Shown: one piece after another, positions 42,895 through 55,307 of the stretch
Layout of the letters: the number at the start of each line of letters is the position of its first letter
Numbering within the stretch: the stretch's first letter is position 1
DNA from: Cacajao melanocephalus
Lineage: Eukaryota > Chordata > Mammalia > Primates > Pitheciidae
Direction: 5' to 3'
NCBI GenBank assembly: GCA_963573385.1
Contig: CAUYLG010061854.1
Coordinates: 1 to 64,000 of the forward strand
DNA length: 64,000 nucleotides
Program-made: the position numbers and the translations under genes
Notes under the pieces: model-generated
What the model saw: the letters and a program-made list of their open reading frames with translations, nothing else
What the model was told of the DNA's origin: nothing
Database searches by the model: none

Positions 42895-44055
42895 CTACCA
42901 GGAGGATCTAGAGAGGGGCAGTGGTTGGAATAGAAGGGGGGGCTTATGAAGGTAGAAGCAGAACTGCCTGACAGCCTGCGAACCTTTTGCCTTTGAGAAA
43001 GGGGATGGCAGGGACCAGATGGCCTGTTTCTGCCAACACCAGGGTGCAGTGGGGTGGCGCTGCCCAGGCTGCACACTTCATGGAGCCAGTAGGAGCCCCG
43101 CCTCTTCCAACTTGGAGTGGGAGCTTCCTGGGTGCTGCTGCGATCACCCAAACTGTGGCTGCAGACCCAGACCCTCTGCTCCAGGGACCAGGCTGGAGTC
43201 CTGCCCTCCTCGGAGAGGCTGCAGCTGCCCAAATTACAACTGTGGATCTGAGCCTCCCTGTGTTCTTGGGGACCTGGGAAGGTCCCCACTGCCCTCATAG
43301 GCGCAGAAGTGCCTGCTCCCACTGCCTGCATTATCCCTGCTGTTGGCACCTGCTTGATCTTAGGGCAGCATCTGGCTGAGCCTGGGCAGTGATGAACAGC
43401 AGCAGGAGCCAGACAGATTCCTGGGCAGAAGGGAGGCTGGTCTCTCATGAGGCCTTACCTTCAGGCCAGGGAGGGCCTGAGGCTGGGGGCAGGCCATCAG
43501 TCCCATGGACCAAAGTAGGAACTTGTGGTAGCTTTTCCAGGCCCACCTATGGCTGCTCATGAAGCACTTGGCATCCACTTCCTCCCCTCTGAAGCCCATA
43601 AAAGATCTGTGTTCAGCCAGAGCTGAGCAGATGACTGGGTGACCAGCTGCAGAGAGGAGCTACCCTCTCTGCTGAGAGCTTCAGAGACCTGCAGAGATTC
43701 TGGGACTACCAGTTCCAGAGAAGAGCTACCCTCCCCAGGGCTGCTTCTCTGTTGAGAACTAGACACTTGTCAGGATGACCTGCTACAGAGAGGAGCCACT
43801 CACTCCAGGGCCTCCTCTCTGCTGAGAGTTGAACACTCAACAGGACAACCTGCCTACAGAAAGAAGCTACCCACTGCACCTCTTCTGAGCTGTTTCTAAC
43901 ACTCAGTAAAGCTCCTCTTCATCTTGCTCATTCTCCCTTTGTTTGCATACCTCAGTCTTCCTGGACACAGGACAAGAACTCAAGCAAAGGTGCCACTGAC
44001 CACAGAGATTACCAGCCAGAAAAGGGGCACCAAGAGGATCCTGTAACAGAACTTG
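42895..44055 (+). mobile_element. GC-rich ERV1-type LTR
   Basis: The most GC-rich part of the window. It has a TATA-like CCCATAAAAGATCTG at 43598, then repeated CTGCAGAGAGGAGCTACC units, an AGTAAAGCTCCTCTTC poly-A-type signal at about 43903 and CCTGGACACAGGACAAGAAC in U5. It resembles the LTR1/LTR28 group from memory, with no certain name. A 206-codon open frame on the minus strand (42828-43448) is a by-product of high GC. Confidence 0.75.
43641..43900 (+). repeat. ~70-bp tandem array within the LTR
   Basis: Four related units start at 43641, 43704, 43774 and 43844 (spacing 63, 70, 70). Each has GACnACCnGCTnCAGA followed by GAGCTACC and CTCTGCTGAGAG-like text. Confidence 0.85.
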
Positions 44056-44088
44056 GCTGTGCTCCTGCTTGACCTGGGTTTAATAGTG

Positions 44089-44140
44089 TATTAAAAGTCC
44101 ATTGTATTAAATAGTTTATTAAAGTCCAGTGTATTAAAAG
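44089..44140 (+). repeat. 28-bp imperfect tandem duplication
   Basis: TATTAAAAGTCCATTGTATT at 44089 recurs as TATTAAAGTCCAGTGTATT at 44117, directly after the LTR. Confidence 0.8.
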
Positions 44141-44149
44141 CACAAAGTG

Positions 44150-47059
44150 TGTATGTTTGTGAAGAGGGTACACTTCATCTCTAATTTTCTAGTTTCCAGG
44201 GGGTGGGATTGTCCTGAAACACTAATAGCCTCTTGATTCACTTCCTTGATTCCTCATACCAAGGTAAACTGAGTTATCCAGTGCTTTTGGTTTTCTCACC
44301 TAGGTAAACTTTCATTTTCCCAAATCTTAAACCAAGAGCATTTGTTCTTTTTCCTTCTACCTCCTGCCCTCCACTAAGATAAGTGATTTGGGTGCTAGTG
44401 TCTGCTCTGAAGACCCAAAACTTTCCTCCAACAGGCTATTACTCTAAAGACTAGGCTGGGAAGAGATCACAAGCTCATTTAGGGCTTAGTAGTGACTAAT
44501 TACAATATTAATAATTTGCTATTGTCATAATAATGCCACCTAACCAATACTCCAAAATCAGTAACATACACCAATCTTCATTTAGTTACTTGCTTGCAGG
44601 TCTGCAGATAGGCTATGGAAGATATTCCGTTCTGTGGGCCTCATTTTGTACCCAAACAGGAGGTACAGCAAAATCCTGAGGTATATTTTCTTGTAAGGAA
44701 AATCAGAAGTTCCCAGAAAGGGTGGTGGGAATAGCTGTTCATAAGGATTAGGTCTGGCAGACTCTCACTCCCATCTATTGGGTAGAAGTCCACAGACCAG
44801 GGCAATATCTTCTTCCATAGAGGTATTGGGTGTGGGAAGGGAGTAAATATTTGTCAAACAATAACATATATCACCTGGAAATATTAAGATATAAGTCACT
44901 ATTTCTGATGTAATTAATATGAAAAATAATAATTTGTTACAAAGCTTGCCTTCATCTTTTCCTATTCTGTACACAATAAAAAGATATTTTTTCTTCTTTT
45001 TTACATGCCTTAGTTTAAGAAAGCTTAATTTAATTGAAATATGCCAGAAAGAACTAAGTTAGTATATAATTACACAATTGCATGTAGAAGTCATTGTATT
45101 ACATATTTATGCTCTGAAACACACATAATTCTGCCTTCACTTTCTAGAGATCATTTGTTGACTTATGAAAAGGTAATAATATAAAAAATCAGTCACAAAT
45201 TTATATTAAATATTTTGCTCCTTCAAAAACTTTTATATTTGTAATCTATTTGACTCTTACATCAATCCTATGATATAAGCATAGAAACAGATATAAATAT
45301 GAATAGAGAGACTTTGGAAATTCATATGTTTAAAAATAAAGGAAATCCAAGTAGTTCTGAAAATTTAAATGACCAAAGTCATCCCACTAGGCTTAAACTT
45401 AAAACTTTTGACTTTAATCCTACACTTTTCCTCTACCCCGTAATCATAAGACAACACAATAGATCCAATAATAGGCACAAATTATATACATATGAAGACT
45501 TGTACTGTAATATTGGCCTTTGTTATTCATATAACCTTTCAAAGAAATAAAAATATATTCTGTATTTCCAATTGTGTTCCATTGAATTTTGCATGCTTTG
45601 TTTTTAGAAAATGGATTAGTTTTGTGAAGTACTTTTTCTCAGAAAAATACAGAAATTGAACTTTGGATACATCTATTGAATTTTTTACTGACGGATATCT
45701 TTATCGTGATTTCTTTCTCTATATCTCTACTCCTCCCTCTACCCATATGTATACCAGTATAGTCTATGATTTTATTTTCTGTGAAGATGGTGGAGTGTCT
45801 GGAGAGGTAACTGTCTACTTAAAACATTAATGGATTAAAAGTGGGAATTTTGCATTGCTAAATTTCTTCTAAAAAGAGACTATAGAGAAATGAGAGCAGT
45901 TTGGCAACAAGTCAGAAAACCCAGGTGGTAAGTGAATCATTTTTGTAAAATTCAGTAAATGGCAATTTTTTTAAAGTGTGGTTTCCTGTAACATAGAAGT
46001 CTTGGTGGCAAATATTGTCAGATGAGGTGGCAGGATGAATGCAAACGAGTGGTGAGTGGCTGTGGAAAACAACACTTCTGAAATCATCACCATCTGCTTT
46101 TGAAATGAAGGACAAATAAGGTGACTCTTCGTTTTGCAAAAGAGAATTATAAGCAGTTTTTAAACAATGGTGTTCCAACTAATATTCCCCACTGCTGCTT
46201 CCCCTAAACCTGAGACTTCTGAAGATCGCGGATTTGAGACATTTAAGCCATTCTTGGACCAAAGCTTTTGTACTAAATCAGTTCTATGTTGCGAATAGAA
46301 AGAATGAAACAAAAACAAAAAATCTCAAGAATCCTTTATTGTTCCCCTTCACAAAATAAATATTTAAATCAAGAAATAGAAGCAATATTTTATAAAGGTT
46401 GTCATACTTTAAAATTTGAATAACTACATTAACAAGCCTCAGCACAATAGCTTATGACTACCTTCATAACCCATTAAAACCGAGCAGTGCAAGTTGTAAT
46501 ATGCTATCTTTTAAATTGATTGGGTTATATCATATTTTTTTAAACTGATGATGTTTTCATATAGCTTTTAATAAAATGTTCTTTAATCCAGTTTTAATCC
46601 AATTTTCTAAAGTAACAGCCCTCCCTAACCATGGTGCTTTTCATTACAGATGCAAACCTAAAAGGAATCTGGCCCAAGAGAAATTATGTACTTATCTACC
46701 TCTATCTAATAAAGAAAACCTGCACTTACAAAGTAAAATGTAAATTTCAAAACACCACTAGGAGAGTTCTGACATCTCAGCCATTTTCACACAGTAAACG
46801 CTATGCATTCTTATCAATAGGACAGACCGGAGCCTGGAAAATAACTCGAACTAGATCACAGGAGTCAGGTTTATGGAAATTGCATCGTGGGCCAATCCTG
46901 TCTTCCCAGATTTAGCAAGAAATAGGGAGAAATACTCAGAGCTGAACTGGATTTCTCAGAATGGAATAGAATGGAAAAGAAGGAAAATGTAATAACAAAT
47001 ATGTATATTACAGGTTCCAGATACAATCTGTAATACAGCATTATATTTCACCTGGATGG
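44150..47059. other. unclassified DNA
   Basis: About 2.9 kb. Around 44510-44800 there is faint similarity to an old MER-type repeat (TTACTTGCTTGCAGGTCTGCAG). No exon is supported. An acceptor-like CTTTTCATTACAG at 46638-46650 is followed by no conserved frame. Confidence 0.4.
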
Positions 47060-47608
47060 TTGCAATAACTTTCCAACTGGTGCCTCCACTTCTGCTCATG
47101 ACCCCATGCTGTCTCTTCTCCATAGAACAGCCTTGGTGGTTTCTTTAAAATATGTCATTTTGTCACTTCTCTGCTCAAAAACTTTCGATGGTTTCCCGTG
47201 TCTCTCATGATAATATCCCAAATCCTCACACGTCCTCCCACCCCCAGATCAACTTCTCTGATGGCATTTTCATCCTTTGGTCATTCTGCTTAAGGTATCC
47301 TGGCTTCTTAGATTATACCGAGTAATCCCCCACTTCAGGGTGTATGTATTTGCTATTCCCTTTTCTTGAAATATTTTTACCTTAGAAAGTGATGCACAGC
47401 TTGGTGCATCACTTCATTCAAGTCTCTGCTCAAATATTATCCTTTCAGGGGCCCTCTCTGACTACTATTTGTAAAAGGACACACCACTCCACTGGCCTTC
47501 AGAACAAAACCACCAGTACTCTTTTCATTTTATTGTCCTTATCACCATTTACATTTTTTATTGTCCCTGTTTCCCTACTGAATATAAACTCTACAATGGC
47601 AGCCTAGT
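47060..47608 (+). mobile_element. L2, 3' half
   Basis: GTCACTTCTCTGCTCAAAAAC, GGTTTCCCGTGTCTCTC, TCAAGTCTCTGCTCAAATATTATCC, CCCTCTCTGACTACTATT and CTGAATATAAACTCTACAATGG occur in L2 order. Confidence 0.85.
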
Positions 47609-47619
47609 TAAAAAAAATC

Positions 47620-47755
47620 AGCAATTATCACAAGATCTCTTTGTACATAAGAAAAGTGAGGTTTATAAGCATCAACAGCTTGCCAAATATCACCAGTTAC
47701 ATAGCACAACTGTAATGGAACCCTGATTTTCAGACTTTAGGCCCTACTCACTTTT
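47620..47755 (-). mobile_element. MIR
   Basis: Inverse MIR: AAGTGAGGTTTATAAGCATC, AGCTTGCCAAATATCACCAG and TGGAACCCTGATTTTCAGAC. Confidence 0.68.
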
Positions 47756-48211
47756 ATTCTCTTTAACCTCCAGTTATTTTTCTTGATAAGGAAAAGCATT
47801 AATAAAATGCTGAGACATAGAAAATGTGATTTGGGGATGCTGTAGGAAAGTTCTTTACATCTCTACCTCATCTGTGTGATTGAATTTCATTCACAATCTC
47901 CTTTTATTTGGAGCTGAGTTTCCTCTTTTTGTCATCTATTTAAACCCCTTTCAATGCTCCCCTTTTGCAAAAACGTCTGCAACTTTCCTGTTTCCTACAA
48001 TCGATTGACTGTTATTTTTAGTAGCAGACCCCTTTCTTTAAGCTAAGCCTGAAGCAGAAAACAAGAAGAAAAACAAACAAAAATGGAGCTTCTCTGCAGA
48101 AGCAGGTTTGCAGGCTTTGTTGTGCATCATCTGATCTTTACCATGACTTAGGTACCACTCAGGTTTAGAGGAGGAAAAAGGAAACAATCCAGGTATTTCT
48201 CTTGAGTTAAA

Positions 48212-48341
48212 GGAATTAGTCCATTCTCACACTGCTATACAGAAATACCCGAGACTGGGTAATTTACAAAGAAAGGGGAATTAGTCCATTCTCACACTGC
48301 TATAAAGAAATACCTGAGACTGGGTAATTTACAAAGAAAAC
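48212..48341. repeat. 65-bp tandem duplication at an LTR end
   Basis: Units 48212-48276 and 48277-48341 differ at only a few positions. Each begins GGAATTAGTCCATTCTC, thus including flank plus LTR terminus. Confidence 0.95.
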
Positions 48342-48655
48342 AGGTTTAATCGGCTCTTTGTTCAACAGGCAGCACAGGAAGTATGGCTAAGGAGGCCTCA
48401 GGAAATTCACAATCATGGTGGAAGGCGAAGGGGAAGCAGTCACATCTTACATGGCCAAAGCAAAAGGAAGAGAGGGCGGGACACGGTGCTACACACTTTT
48501 AAACAACGAGATCTCATGAGAACTCACTATTACAAGAACAGCAAAGGGGAAATCCACCCTCATGATTCAATCACCTCCTACTAGGCCCTCTTCCAACATT
48601 AGTGATTTCAGTTGGACATGAGATTTGGGCAGGGACACAGATCTAAATCATATCA
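48216..48655 (-). mobile_element. MaLR LTR with internal tandem duplication, AGGAA TSD
   Basis: An inverted MST/MLT1A-like LTR ending GGGACACAGATCTAAATCATATCA. AGGAA precedes it (48211-48215) and follows it (48656-48660). Confidence 0.9.
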
Positions 48656-48660
48656 AGGAA

Positions 48661-49920
48661 CAAGAGATATTTTCTAAGTTTGCAGGTTATCCAGCCTGGC
48701 TCATCTGGATAGGTAATTGGGTTATGAAGAATAAATTAACACTTTCCACAGGAGATCAGAGAGGTATGAATATGATCAGTATTTCTCTTAAGAGTCAAAT
48801 ATTTCAATCCAGAAATGTAATATCTGAAACACTGCATTAGTATTCTATTTTCCTATTTCTAAGATATACAGCTATAATACAGAGACTGCATAACCAGAAG
48901 ATATAGAAGAATTTCATTGCAATTCTGTATTTGCAATCAAAATTGATAGTTGTGTAAAGCAACTTTGATGATATTTTATTTTGTTTTTCCCTGTCTGACT
49001 TTTTAAGTACTTAATTGTGAAACGTGGTTTGTCTGACCCTTGTAACATTACATCCTTTAAACCAATATATTTATCAATTGCACATGAAACAAACACTAAT
49101 ATCTTTGCAATATATAACCTCTTGAGCTATTTATCTTACAGACATTATTTCTACTTTACTGGAAAAGACTACTGTACTGAATGGAATATCCCCAGAAGTC
49201 ATGTAAGTGTGTTTTCTTCCTCTAACCCTCACCATAAATAATGAATCTTTTGGTAGATACCTGGTCCAAATCAGGCAAATTAAATTTTCCCTAGGAATTT
49301 GAAATCTAAAGAGGAGAGACACTGATCCTGCATCCTTGGTTTTAAGTGATATGATTGCTCAACTCTTTCTAAATTACTGAAGATGTCCAGTGTCTTGTCA
49401 ATAAATTTCCTCTATCTCCTCCTCATGCTCCCCCCCTTTTTTTTTGCAAAAGGAGTAGTTGTTGGTAACTAAATAAATTTCATCTATCTATCTATCTCTC
49501 CAATAAAGATATAACCTAATTTTCATACTTTGAGATGCTTTATTTTCTTCTTGATAGCAGCATTTAAATTTTACTTAGAATATTATTCCACTCAAACTAT
49601 AACTCCCACTAGAGAATCAGATTCTTTTTTTCTGTATACTAGACCAAATATACATGTTCATAATAGACTGCCAGACAATACAGAGACTCAGAAAATAAAA
49701 CTCCAACACTCCTGATTAGCCAGTAGCTTCTTATTAGCTCAGAGCACAATATAGAAACATTTTCTAGCATATGAGCCTCTGTTTCTCCACCTGAGAAATG
49801 AGATGGATTCTGAATTTAGACTTACTACTGACAATTTATACTTACTGCTGATAATAAAACTGACTACTCAAAATAAAATTTATTAAAATGTATTCCCTGA
49901 ATGTAAGAACCATGTATTAC
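48661..49920. other. unclassified DNA
   Basis: No repeat that I can name. A short (ATCT)n run lies at about 49481-49498. One copy of a 22-bp dispersed identity is at 49076-49097. Confidence 0.5.
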
Positions 49921-49930
49921 ACTTCTGCGT

Positions 49931-49971
49931 GCATGTGTGTGTGTGTGTGTGTGCATGTGTATGTGTGTGTA
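49931..49971. repeat. (GT)n microsatellite
   Basis: GT dinucleotides with GCATGTGTAT interruptions, next to the tail side of the minus-strand Alu. Confidence 0.92.
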
Positions 49972-49972
49972 T

Positions 49973-50199
49973 AAGACAGGGTCTTGCTCTATCACCCAGG
50001 CACAAGCAATCCTACTGCCTCAACCTCCTGAGTAACTGAGACCACAGGCATGTGCCCCCATGCCCAACTGTTTTTGCATTTTTTGTAGAGATGGGGTCCC
50101 TCTGTGTTGCCCAAGTTGGTCTCAAACTCCTGACCTCCATCTGCCTGTCTTGGCCTCCCAAAGTGCTGGGATTACAGATGTGAGCCACCAGGCTTAGCC
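49973..50199 (-). mobile_element. Alu with ~60-bp internal deletion
   Basis: Inverse AluJ-like copy: AGACAGGGTCTTGCTCTATCACCCAGGCACAAGCAATCC lacks the segment normally between CCCAGGC and AAGCAATCC. Ends GAGCCACCAGGCTTAGCC. Confidence 0.93.
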
Positions 50200-50484
50200 T
50201 ATTATATTTCTTTTTATCTTTATGATAAAAAGGTGTTTGGTTATGATAATTGCTATTATAATATCTGTTGAATGAATTTAAATATTTAAAACAACTGGGA
50301 GATTTAAATTAATATATTAAATCAGAATTAGTAGGTTAGATATAAATGTTAATTTTATGCTGATAAAGCTTTTAAATTTTATATAGCAAAAGAATATACT
50401 TAAATGTTAAGTATATTCTGAATAAATATTTTTATACTTAAACATAAGGGTTGATTTTGAGAAGTAGTAGAAGACATACCATCA

Positions 50485-50698
50485 ACAGAAAGCAGATCGG
50501 TGAATGCCAGAGGCTGGGAAGAAGGAAGAATGGGTGTAAGTGCTTAATGTGCCTAAGATTTTCTTTTGGGGTGATAAAAATGTTTTGAAACTTGATACAG
50601 GTGATCATGGCACAACATCATGAACACACCAAATGCAACTTAATTCTACCCTTTAAAATGGTTACTTTTGTGTTATGTGTATTTCATTTTGTAAAAAG
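50485..50698 (+). mobile_element. old L1M 3' UTR-like fragment
   Basis: GAATGCCAGAGGCTGGGAAG, TTGGGGTGATAAAAATGTTTTG and ACCCTTTAAAATGGTTACTTTTG are in the order of a common old L1 3' region. Confidence 0.65.
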
Positions 50699-51232
50699 AC
50701 ATGTTATCAGGAAATAATGTAAAAAAGCCAGACAGGAGGAAAGAATCTTCGCCTTCTTAAATTTTCATTATCTTGAGATTAATGTAAGAAAGCTTGCAAA
50801 TATGTGCTACTCATTGAATAAAATTTCTCCCTTTGCTGTCTCTAAAGGATAAAGATGGCTTATAATGAGAGAAAACAGCAGATGAGAGTTGAGGCAAACA
50901 GCATCATTTTCATTAATCATAATTATTAGCTAAGAAGATTTTCATGGTCAGAATGTATTATAGATATGCTTTTGTGAGGAAAATTAACAAGATTAACTTG
51001 GTAAACTTATAGCAAGTAAATATCTAAAATCAGTCAAGCTTATAAAAGAGTTTCTATATATAGAGGATATATCTGGCTTAAATGCAAAGCACTGTAAGAT
51101 AAAGCCCTGAAAAATAAAGTAATCTGGAATTACAGTGTGCTCTTTAAAACTTCATTTGACTTTACAAGGTCACTGTGCAGTGACCAATACAACATATTGT
51201 TTTGGAAAGCAAATGACATTATTAAATGCCCT

Positions 51233-51303
51233 ATCTTACCTATGTAACAAACGTGCACATCCTGCTCATGTACTCTTGAACTTAAGATAATTATAAAAAA
51301 GAA
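51233..51303 (+). mobile_element. very short L1 3' end
   Basis: TTACCTATGTAACAAACGTGCAC, CTCATGTACTCTTGAACTTAAGATA and an A-rich tail: the last ~70 bp of an L1. Confidence 0.85.
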
Positions 51304-51999
51304 AGCACAGAGAAAAGACCTTTTTTTTTGACTGAATATTTCCTAATTGCACATGAAACAAACACTTTAGACAGAATTTTTTTTTTGCAGAATATTTTGT
51401 CATGAAATAAAGTCTTTAGCAGGTCTAAAGGTTATACCATACACCATTAGGGGGTAATTTTTTTCTTTCTTAAGGTAGAAGGAAATATCTGTACTGTAAT
51501 AATAAATCAGTCTTTTGTTATAAGAAAAGTCTAATGTGTGGTCATAAACAGCAGTCATTTTAAAGACTGATTTTTATGATATTATTTAAAATATCCTTCC
51601 TGTCTGTATTCTTCATACTTTCTTATTTAAATTTATTAACAATGACAACAAAAATAAATGCCCCATCTTAGTGAAGGGCAACAGCATCCTCTAAGATATA
51701 GATGTCAAAGATGACTACCAGGTTCCTACACAAACCAAGTAATCATCAAACCAGGTAATCACAAACCAGATAATCATCTTTGACACCTCTATCTTCATGT
51801 AATCTATCATCACACCTGGTTGGCTTTACTATCTCTCCATCTATGTATTTATGTAATATCAAACTTACCTACTTTTTAACAGCCTCACCACCAGCATTTT
51901 ATTCATCTTTCATTGGTTCTCATACTATAGGAACTTCTTATCCCTACCAAACCAGATCTACGCATTCCCAAACCTGTTGAATATATACATGCTAGAAGA
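51304..51999. other. unclassified DNA
   Basis: No named repeat. Contains the second copy of the 22-bp identity (51345-51366). Confidence 0.5.
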
Positions 52000-52350
52000 T
52001 CCTTAAAACATAAGAATCTGATCATGACATTCCCTGTTTAGAATCCTTCACTGACTTTTCACTGCTCTTCTCATGATTATAAGAACCTATTCATCTATCC
52101 TATTCTACTCAAATAACACTTCAGCACAGAAGCTTTTCCTGATAACAGATTAGACCAGGTCCCTCAAATGTTTTTATAACACATAAGAGTATTTATTTTA
52201 TAACAATCATCACAGTTTTAAGTCACAGATTTTGCATAAATATTTCATCTTTTTCTAGATCATAAGCTCCATGAGAAGTGAGACAATGTCTATTTTCCTC
52301 ACTACTATGTTCCAGTTACAAAGAATACATGAATTTGCCGTTGACAATAA
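52000..52350 (+). mobile_element. L2 fragment
   Basis: GAATCTGATCATGACATTCCC, TTTTCACTGCTCTTCTCATG, and CTAGATCATAAGCTCCATGAGAAG fit L2 order. Confidence 0.7.
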
Positions 52351-52499
52351 TTAAATCAGAAAAAGAATCTAGCAAAGTAACATTAGCTGTTATTGGACAA
52401 ATAACACTTTTACTAATCATCCTCTTCCCCCAATTCTTATTGATGAGATTATCAAGTTTAGCACTTAAATGCACTATAATAAATTTATGATTTTAGTTA

Positions 52500-52625
52500 T
52501 ACTCCTCATTAGTTTGCAAGTTTCTTAGAGAAATAAGTATGTCTAATATATCTTCTGTATTCCTCTGGCATCTCATGTTGTGAAGAGCACACAGAAGGTA
52601 ATCAATAAATACTACTTGATTAATC
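52500..52625 (+). mobile_element. L2 3' terminus
   Basis: AGTTTGCAAGTTTCTTAGAG, TCTTCTGTATTCCTCTGGC and AAGGTAATCAATAAATACTACTTG resemble the L2 3' end. Confidence 0.7.
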
Positions 52626-52849
52626 AATATCTTTCATTTGAACAATAACGTACCCACGGTATTTTCCCAGAACTCCAGGACATTTAATGATTACATGTAG
52701 ATATTTTATATGTGCATCATACCAAGGAGAGCTGAAGCAAAATTCATGATTTTCCTCCAAAGAAGTTCCTTCTCTCATCTTCTGAATCTCTGTAAATAGC
52801 ACTACTGCATGACTGAAGTGATTCTTTAAAAATACTACCTGCCTAAATG

Positions 52850-53130
52850 CTTTCCTGCCTAAAATTATATGAAGCCTTCCCATCAGATGTAGAATAACAC
52901 CTAAACTCTTTACTATAAACCAAGTTCTCACACGCTCTGGCTCTTGCTTATCTTTCTGACTTTATCTAAAAACTTTGTTCCTCTTTGTCCTCCTTGCTCT
53001 GACCACATTGATGTTCTTGTAGGTCAAAGTTGTCAAGCTCATTCCCATTTTAGACCTTTTGCCTCAATTTCCACTTGCCTAGAAAGCACCTCTTCTGATT
53101 TTCATTGACTGAATCCATCTTTGTCATCTG
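52850..53130 (+). mobile_element. L2 fragment
   Basis: AGAATAACACCTAAACTC, TCACACGCTCTGGCTCTTGC, CTCCTTGCTCTGACCACATTG and CATTTTAGACCTTTTGCCTC fit the L2 3' half. Confidence 0.7.
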
Positions 53131-53134
53131 CATA

Positions 53135-53382
53135 CATATTAGTCCATTCTCACACTGCTATAAATACCTGAGACTGGGTAATTTATAAAGAAAAGAAGTT
53201 TGATTGTCTTTCTGCTCCTACAGGCAATACAGAAAGCATGACTGGGAGACCACAGGAAACTTACAATCACGATGGAAGGCCAAGGGGAAGCAGGTGTATC
53301 TCCACATGGTCCAAGCAGGAGGAAGAGGTGGAGGGCAGAGTTGCTACACACATTTAAATAACCAGATCTCAGGATAACTCAC
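53135..53382 (-). mobile_element. MaLR LTR (MST/MLT1A-like), first part, split by THE1
   Basis: CATATTAGTCCATTCTCACACTG starts an inverted MaLR LTR, cut at 53382 by the THE1 provirus and resumed at 55665-55799, ending GGACACAGACTCAAACCATATCA. Confidence 0.93.
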
Positions 53383-53737
53383 TGATATGGTTTGGCTCTG
53401 TGTTCCCACCCAAACCTCATCTTGAATTGTACTTCCATAATTCCCATGTGTTGTGGGAGGGACCCAGTGGGAGATAATTTGAATCATGGGAGTGGTTTCC
53501 CCATACTGTTCTCATGGTAGTGAATAAGTCTCATGAGATCTGATGGTTTTATGAGGGGTTTCTGCTTTTGCATCTTTCTCATTTTCTCTTGCCGTGGCCA
53601 CGTAAGAAGTGCCTTTCACCTCCTGCCATGATTCTGAGGCCTCCCTCACCATCTGGAACTGTAAGTCCAAATTAAACCTCTTTTTCTTCCCAAACGCAGG
53701 TATGTCTTTATCAGCAGTGTGAAAATTAGCTAATAAA
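53383..53737 (+). mobile_element. THE1 5' LTR
   Basis: Complete LTR from TGATATGGTTTGGCTC to TAATAAA (normally TAATACA). 355 bp. Confidence 0.95.
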
Positions 53738-55307
53738 GTAAATTGGTACCAGTAAAGTGGGGCATTCCTGAAAAAATACCCCAAAATGTGGAAGTGACTT
53801 TGGAACTGGGTAATAGGCAGAGGTTGGAACAGTTTGGAGGGCTCAGAAAAAGACAGGAAAATGTGGGAAAGTTTGGAACTTCCTAGAGACTTGTTGAATG
53901 GTTTTGATCAAAAGCCTAACAGTGATATGAACAATAAGGTCCAGGCTGAGGTGGTCTCAGATGGAGATGAGGAACTTGTTGGTAACTGAAACAAAAGTGA
54001 CTCTTGTTATGTTTTAGAAAAGAAATTGGCAGCATTTTGCCCCTGCCCTAGAGATTTGTGGAACTCCGAGTTTGAAAGAAATGATTTAAGGTAGCTAGTG
54101 GAAGAAATTTCTAAGCCCCAAAGCATTCAAGAGGTGACTTGGGTGCTGTTAAAGGCATTCAGTTTTATAAGGAAAGGAGAGCATAAAAGTTCCAAACATT
54201 TGCAGCCTGACAATGATAGAAAAGAAAACCCTCTTTTCTGAAGAGAAATCCAAGCTGGCTGCAGAAATTTGCATAAGTAAGGAGGAGTTGAATATTAATC
54301 CCCAAGACAATGGGGAAAATGTTTCCAGGGAACGTCAGAGTCTTCATGGCAGCCCCTCCCATCACAGACCTGGAGGCCTAAGACAAAATGGTTTTGTGGG
54401 CCGGACCCAGCATCCCATGTTGTGTGCAGCCTAAGGACTTGGTGCCCTGTGTCCCACCTGCTCCAGCCATGGCTGAGAGGGGCCAACATAGAGCTGAGGC
54501 CATTGCTTCAGAGGGTGCAAACCTCAAGCTTGGCAGCCTCCAAGTGGTGTTGAGCTTGCGAGCGTACAGAAGTCAAGAATTGAGGTTTGGGATTCTCTGC
54601 CTAGATTTCAGATGATCTATAGAAATGCTTGTATATCTAGGCAGAAGTTTGCTGCAGGAGTGGGTCACTCATGGAGAACCTCTGCTAAGACAGTGCAGAA
54701 GGGAAATGTGGGGTTGGAGCCCCAACACAGAGATCCTACTGGGCACCACATAGTTGAGCTGTGAGAAGATGACCACTATTCTCCAGACCTTAGAGTAGTA
54801 AATCCACCAACGGTTTGCACCATTTGTCTGGAAAAGTCACAGACACACAATGCCAGCCCCTGAAACCAGCAGGGAGGGAGGTTGTATCCTGCAAAGTCAC
54901 AGGGGAAGAGCTGCCCAAGACCATGGGAATCCACCTCTTGCATCAGCATGATCTGGATGTGAGACATGGAGTCAAAGGAGACCATTCTGCAGCTTTAAAA
55001 TTTGACTGCCCCGCTGCATTTTGGACTTGCATGGGCCCTGTAACCCCTTTGTTTTAGTCAATTTCTCCTGTTTGGAATGGCTGTATTTACCCAAAGCCTC
55101 TACCCCTATTATACCGAGGAAGTAACTAGTTTGCTTTTGATTTCATAGGCTCATAGGCGGAAGGGACTTGCCTTGTCTCAGATAAGGCTTTGGACTGCAG
55201 ACTTTTGGGTTCATGCTGAAATTAGTTAAGACTTTGGGATACTGTTGTGAAGACATGATTGGTTTTGAAATGTGAGGACATGAGATTTACAGGGGCTGAG
55301 AGTGGAA
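53738..55307 (+). mobile_element. THE1 internal region
   Basis: Begins with GTAAATTGGTACCAGTAAAG and ends in a purine-rich GGGGCTGAGAGTGGAA stretch just before the 3' LTR. THE1 belongs to the ERVL-MaLR class, which has only gag-derived internal sequence. Stops interrupt all frames (longest open stretches 60-80 codons), so no protein is made. About 1.57 kb, a normal length for the family. Confidence 0.93.

Noticed and set aside
42828..43448. 206-codon open frame on the minus strand, the longest in the window
   Set aside because: It lies in the GC-rich LTR antisense to its promoter region, where stop codons are rare by composition. No domain, signal or repeat of a known protein is visible.
42895..44055. 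Assignment of the GC-rich LTR to LTR12/HERV9
   Set aside because: The U5 end (GGACACAGGACAAGAAC) and the repeat units differ from the LTR12 end that I remember, so I left it unnamed within ERV1.
46631..46915. 94-codon frame near an acceptor-like CTTTTCATTACAG
   Set aside because: No matching donor, no recognisable protein and no second exon nearby; such motifs are common by chance.
53738..55307. Open frames of 60-80 codons in the THE1 interior as retained gag
   Set aside because: They lie in several frames on both strands and are broken by stops; they look like chance or decay.
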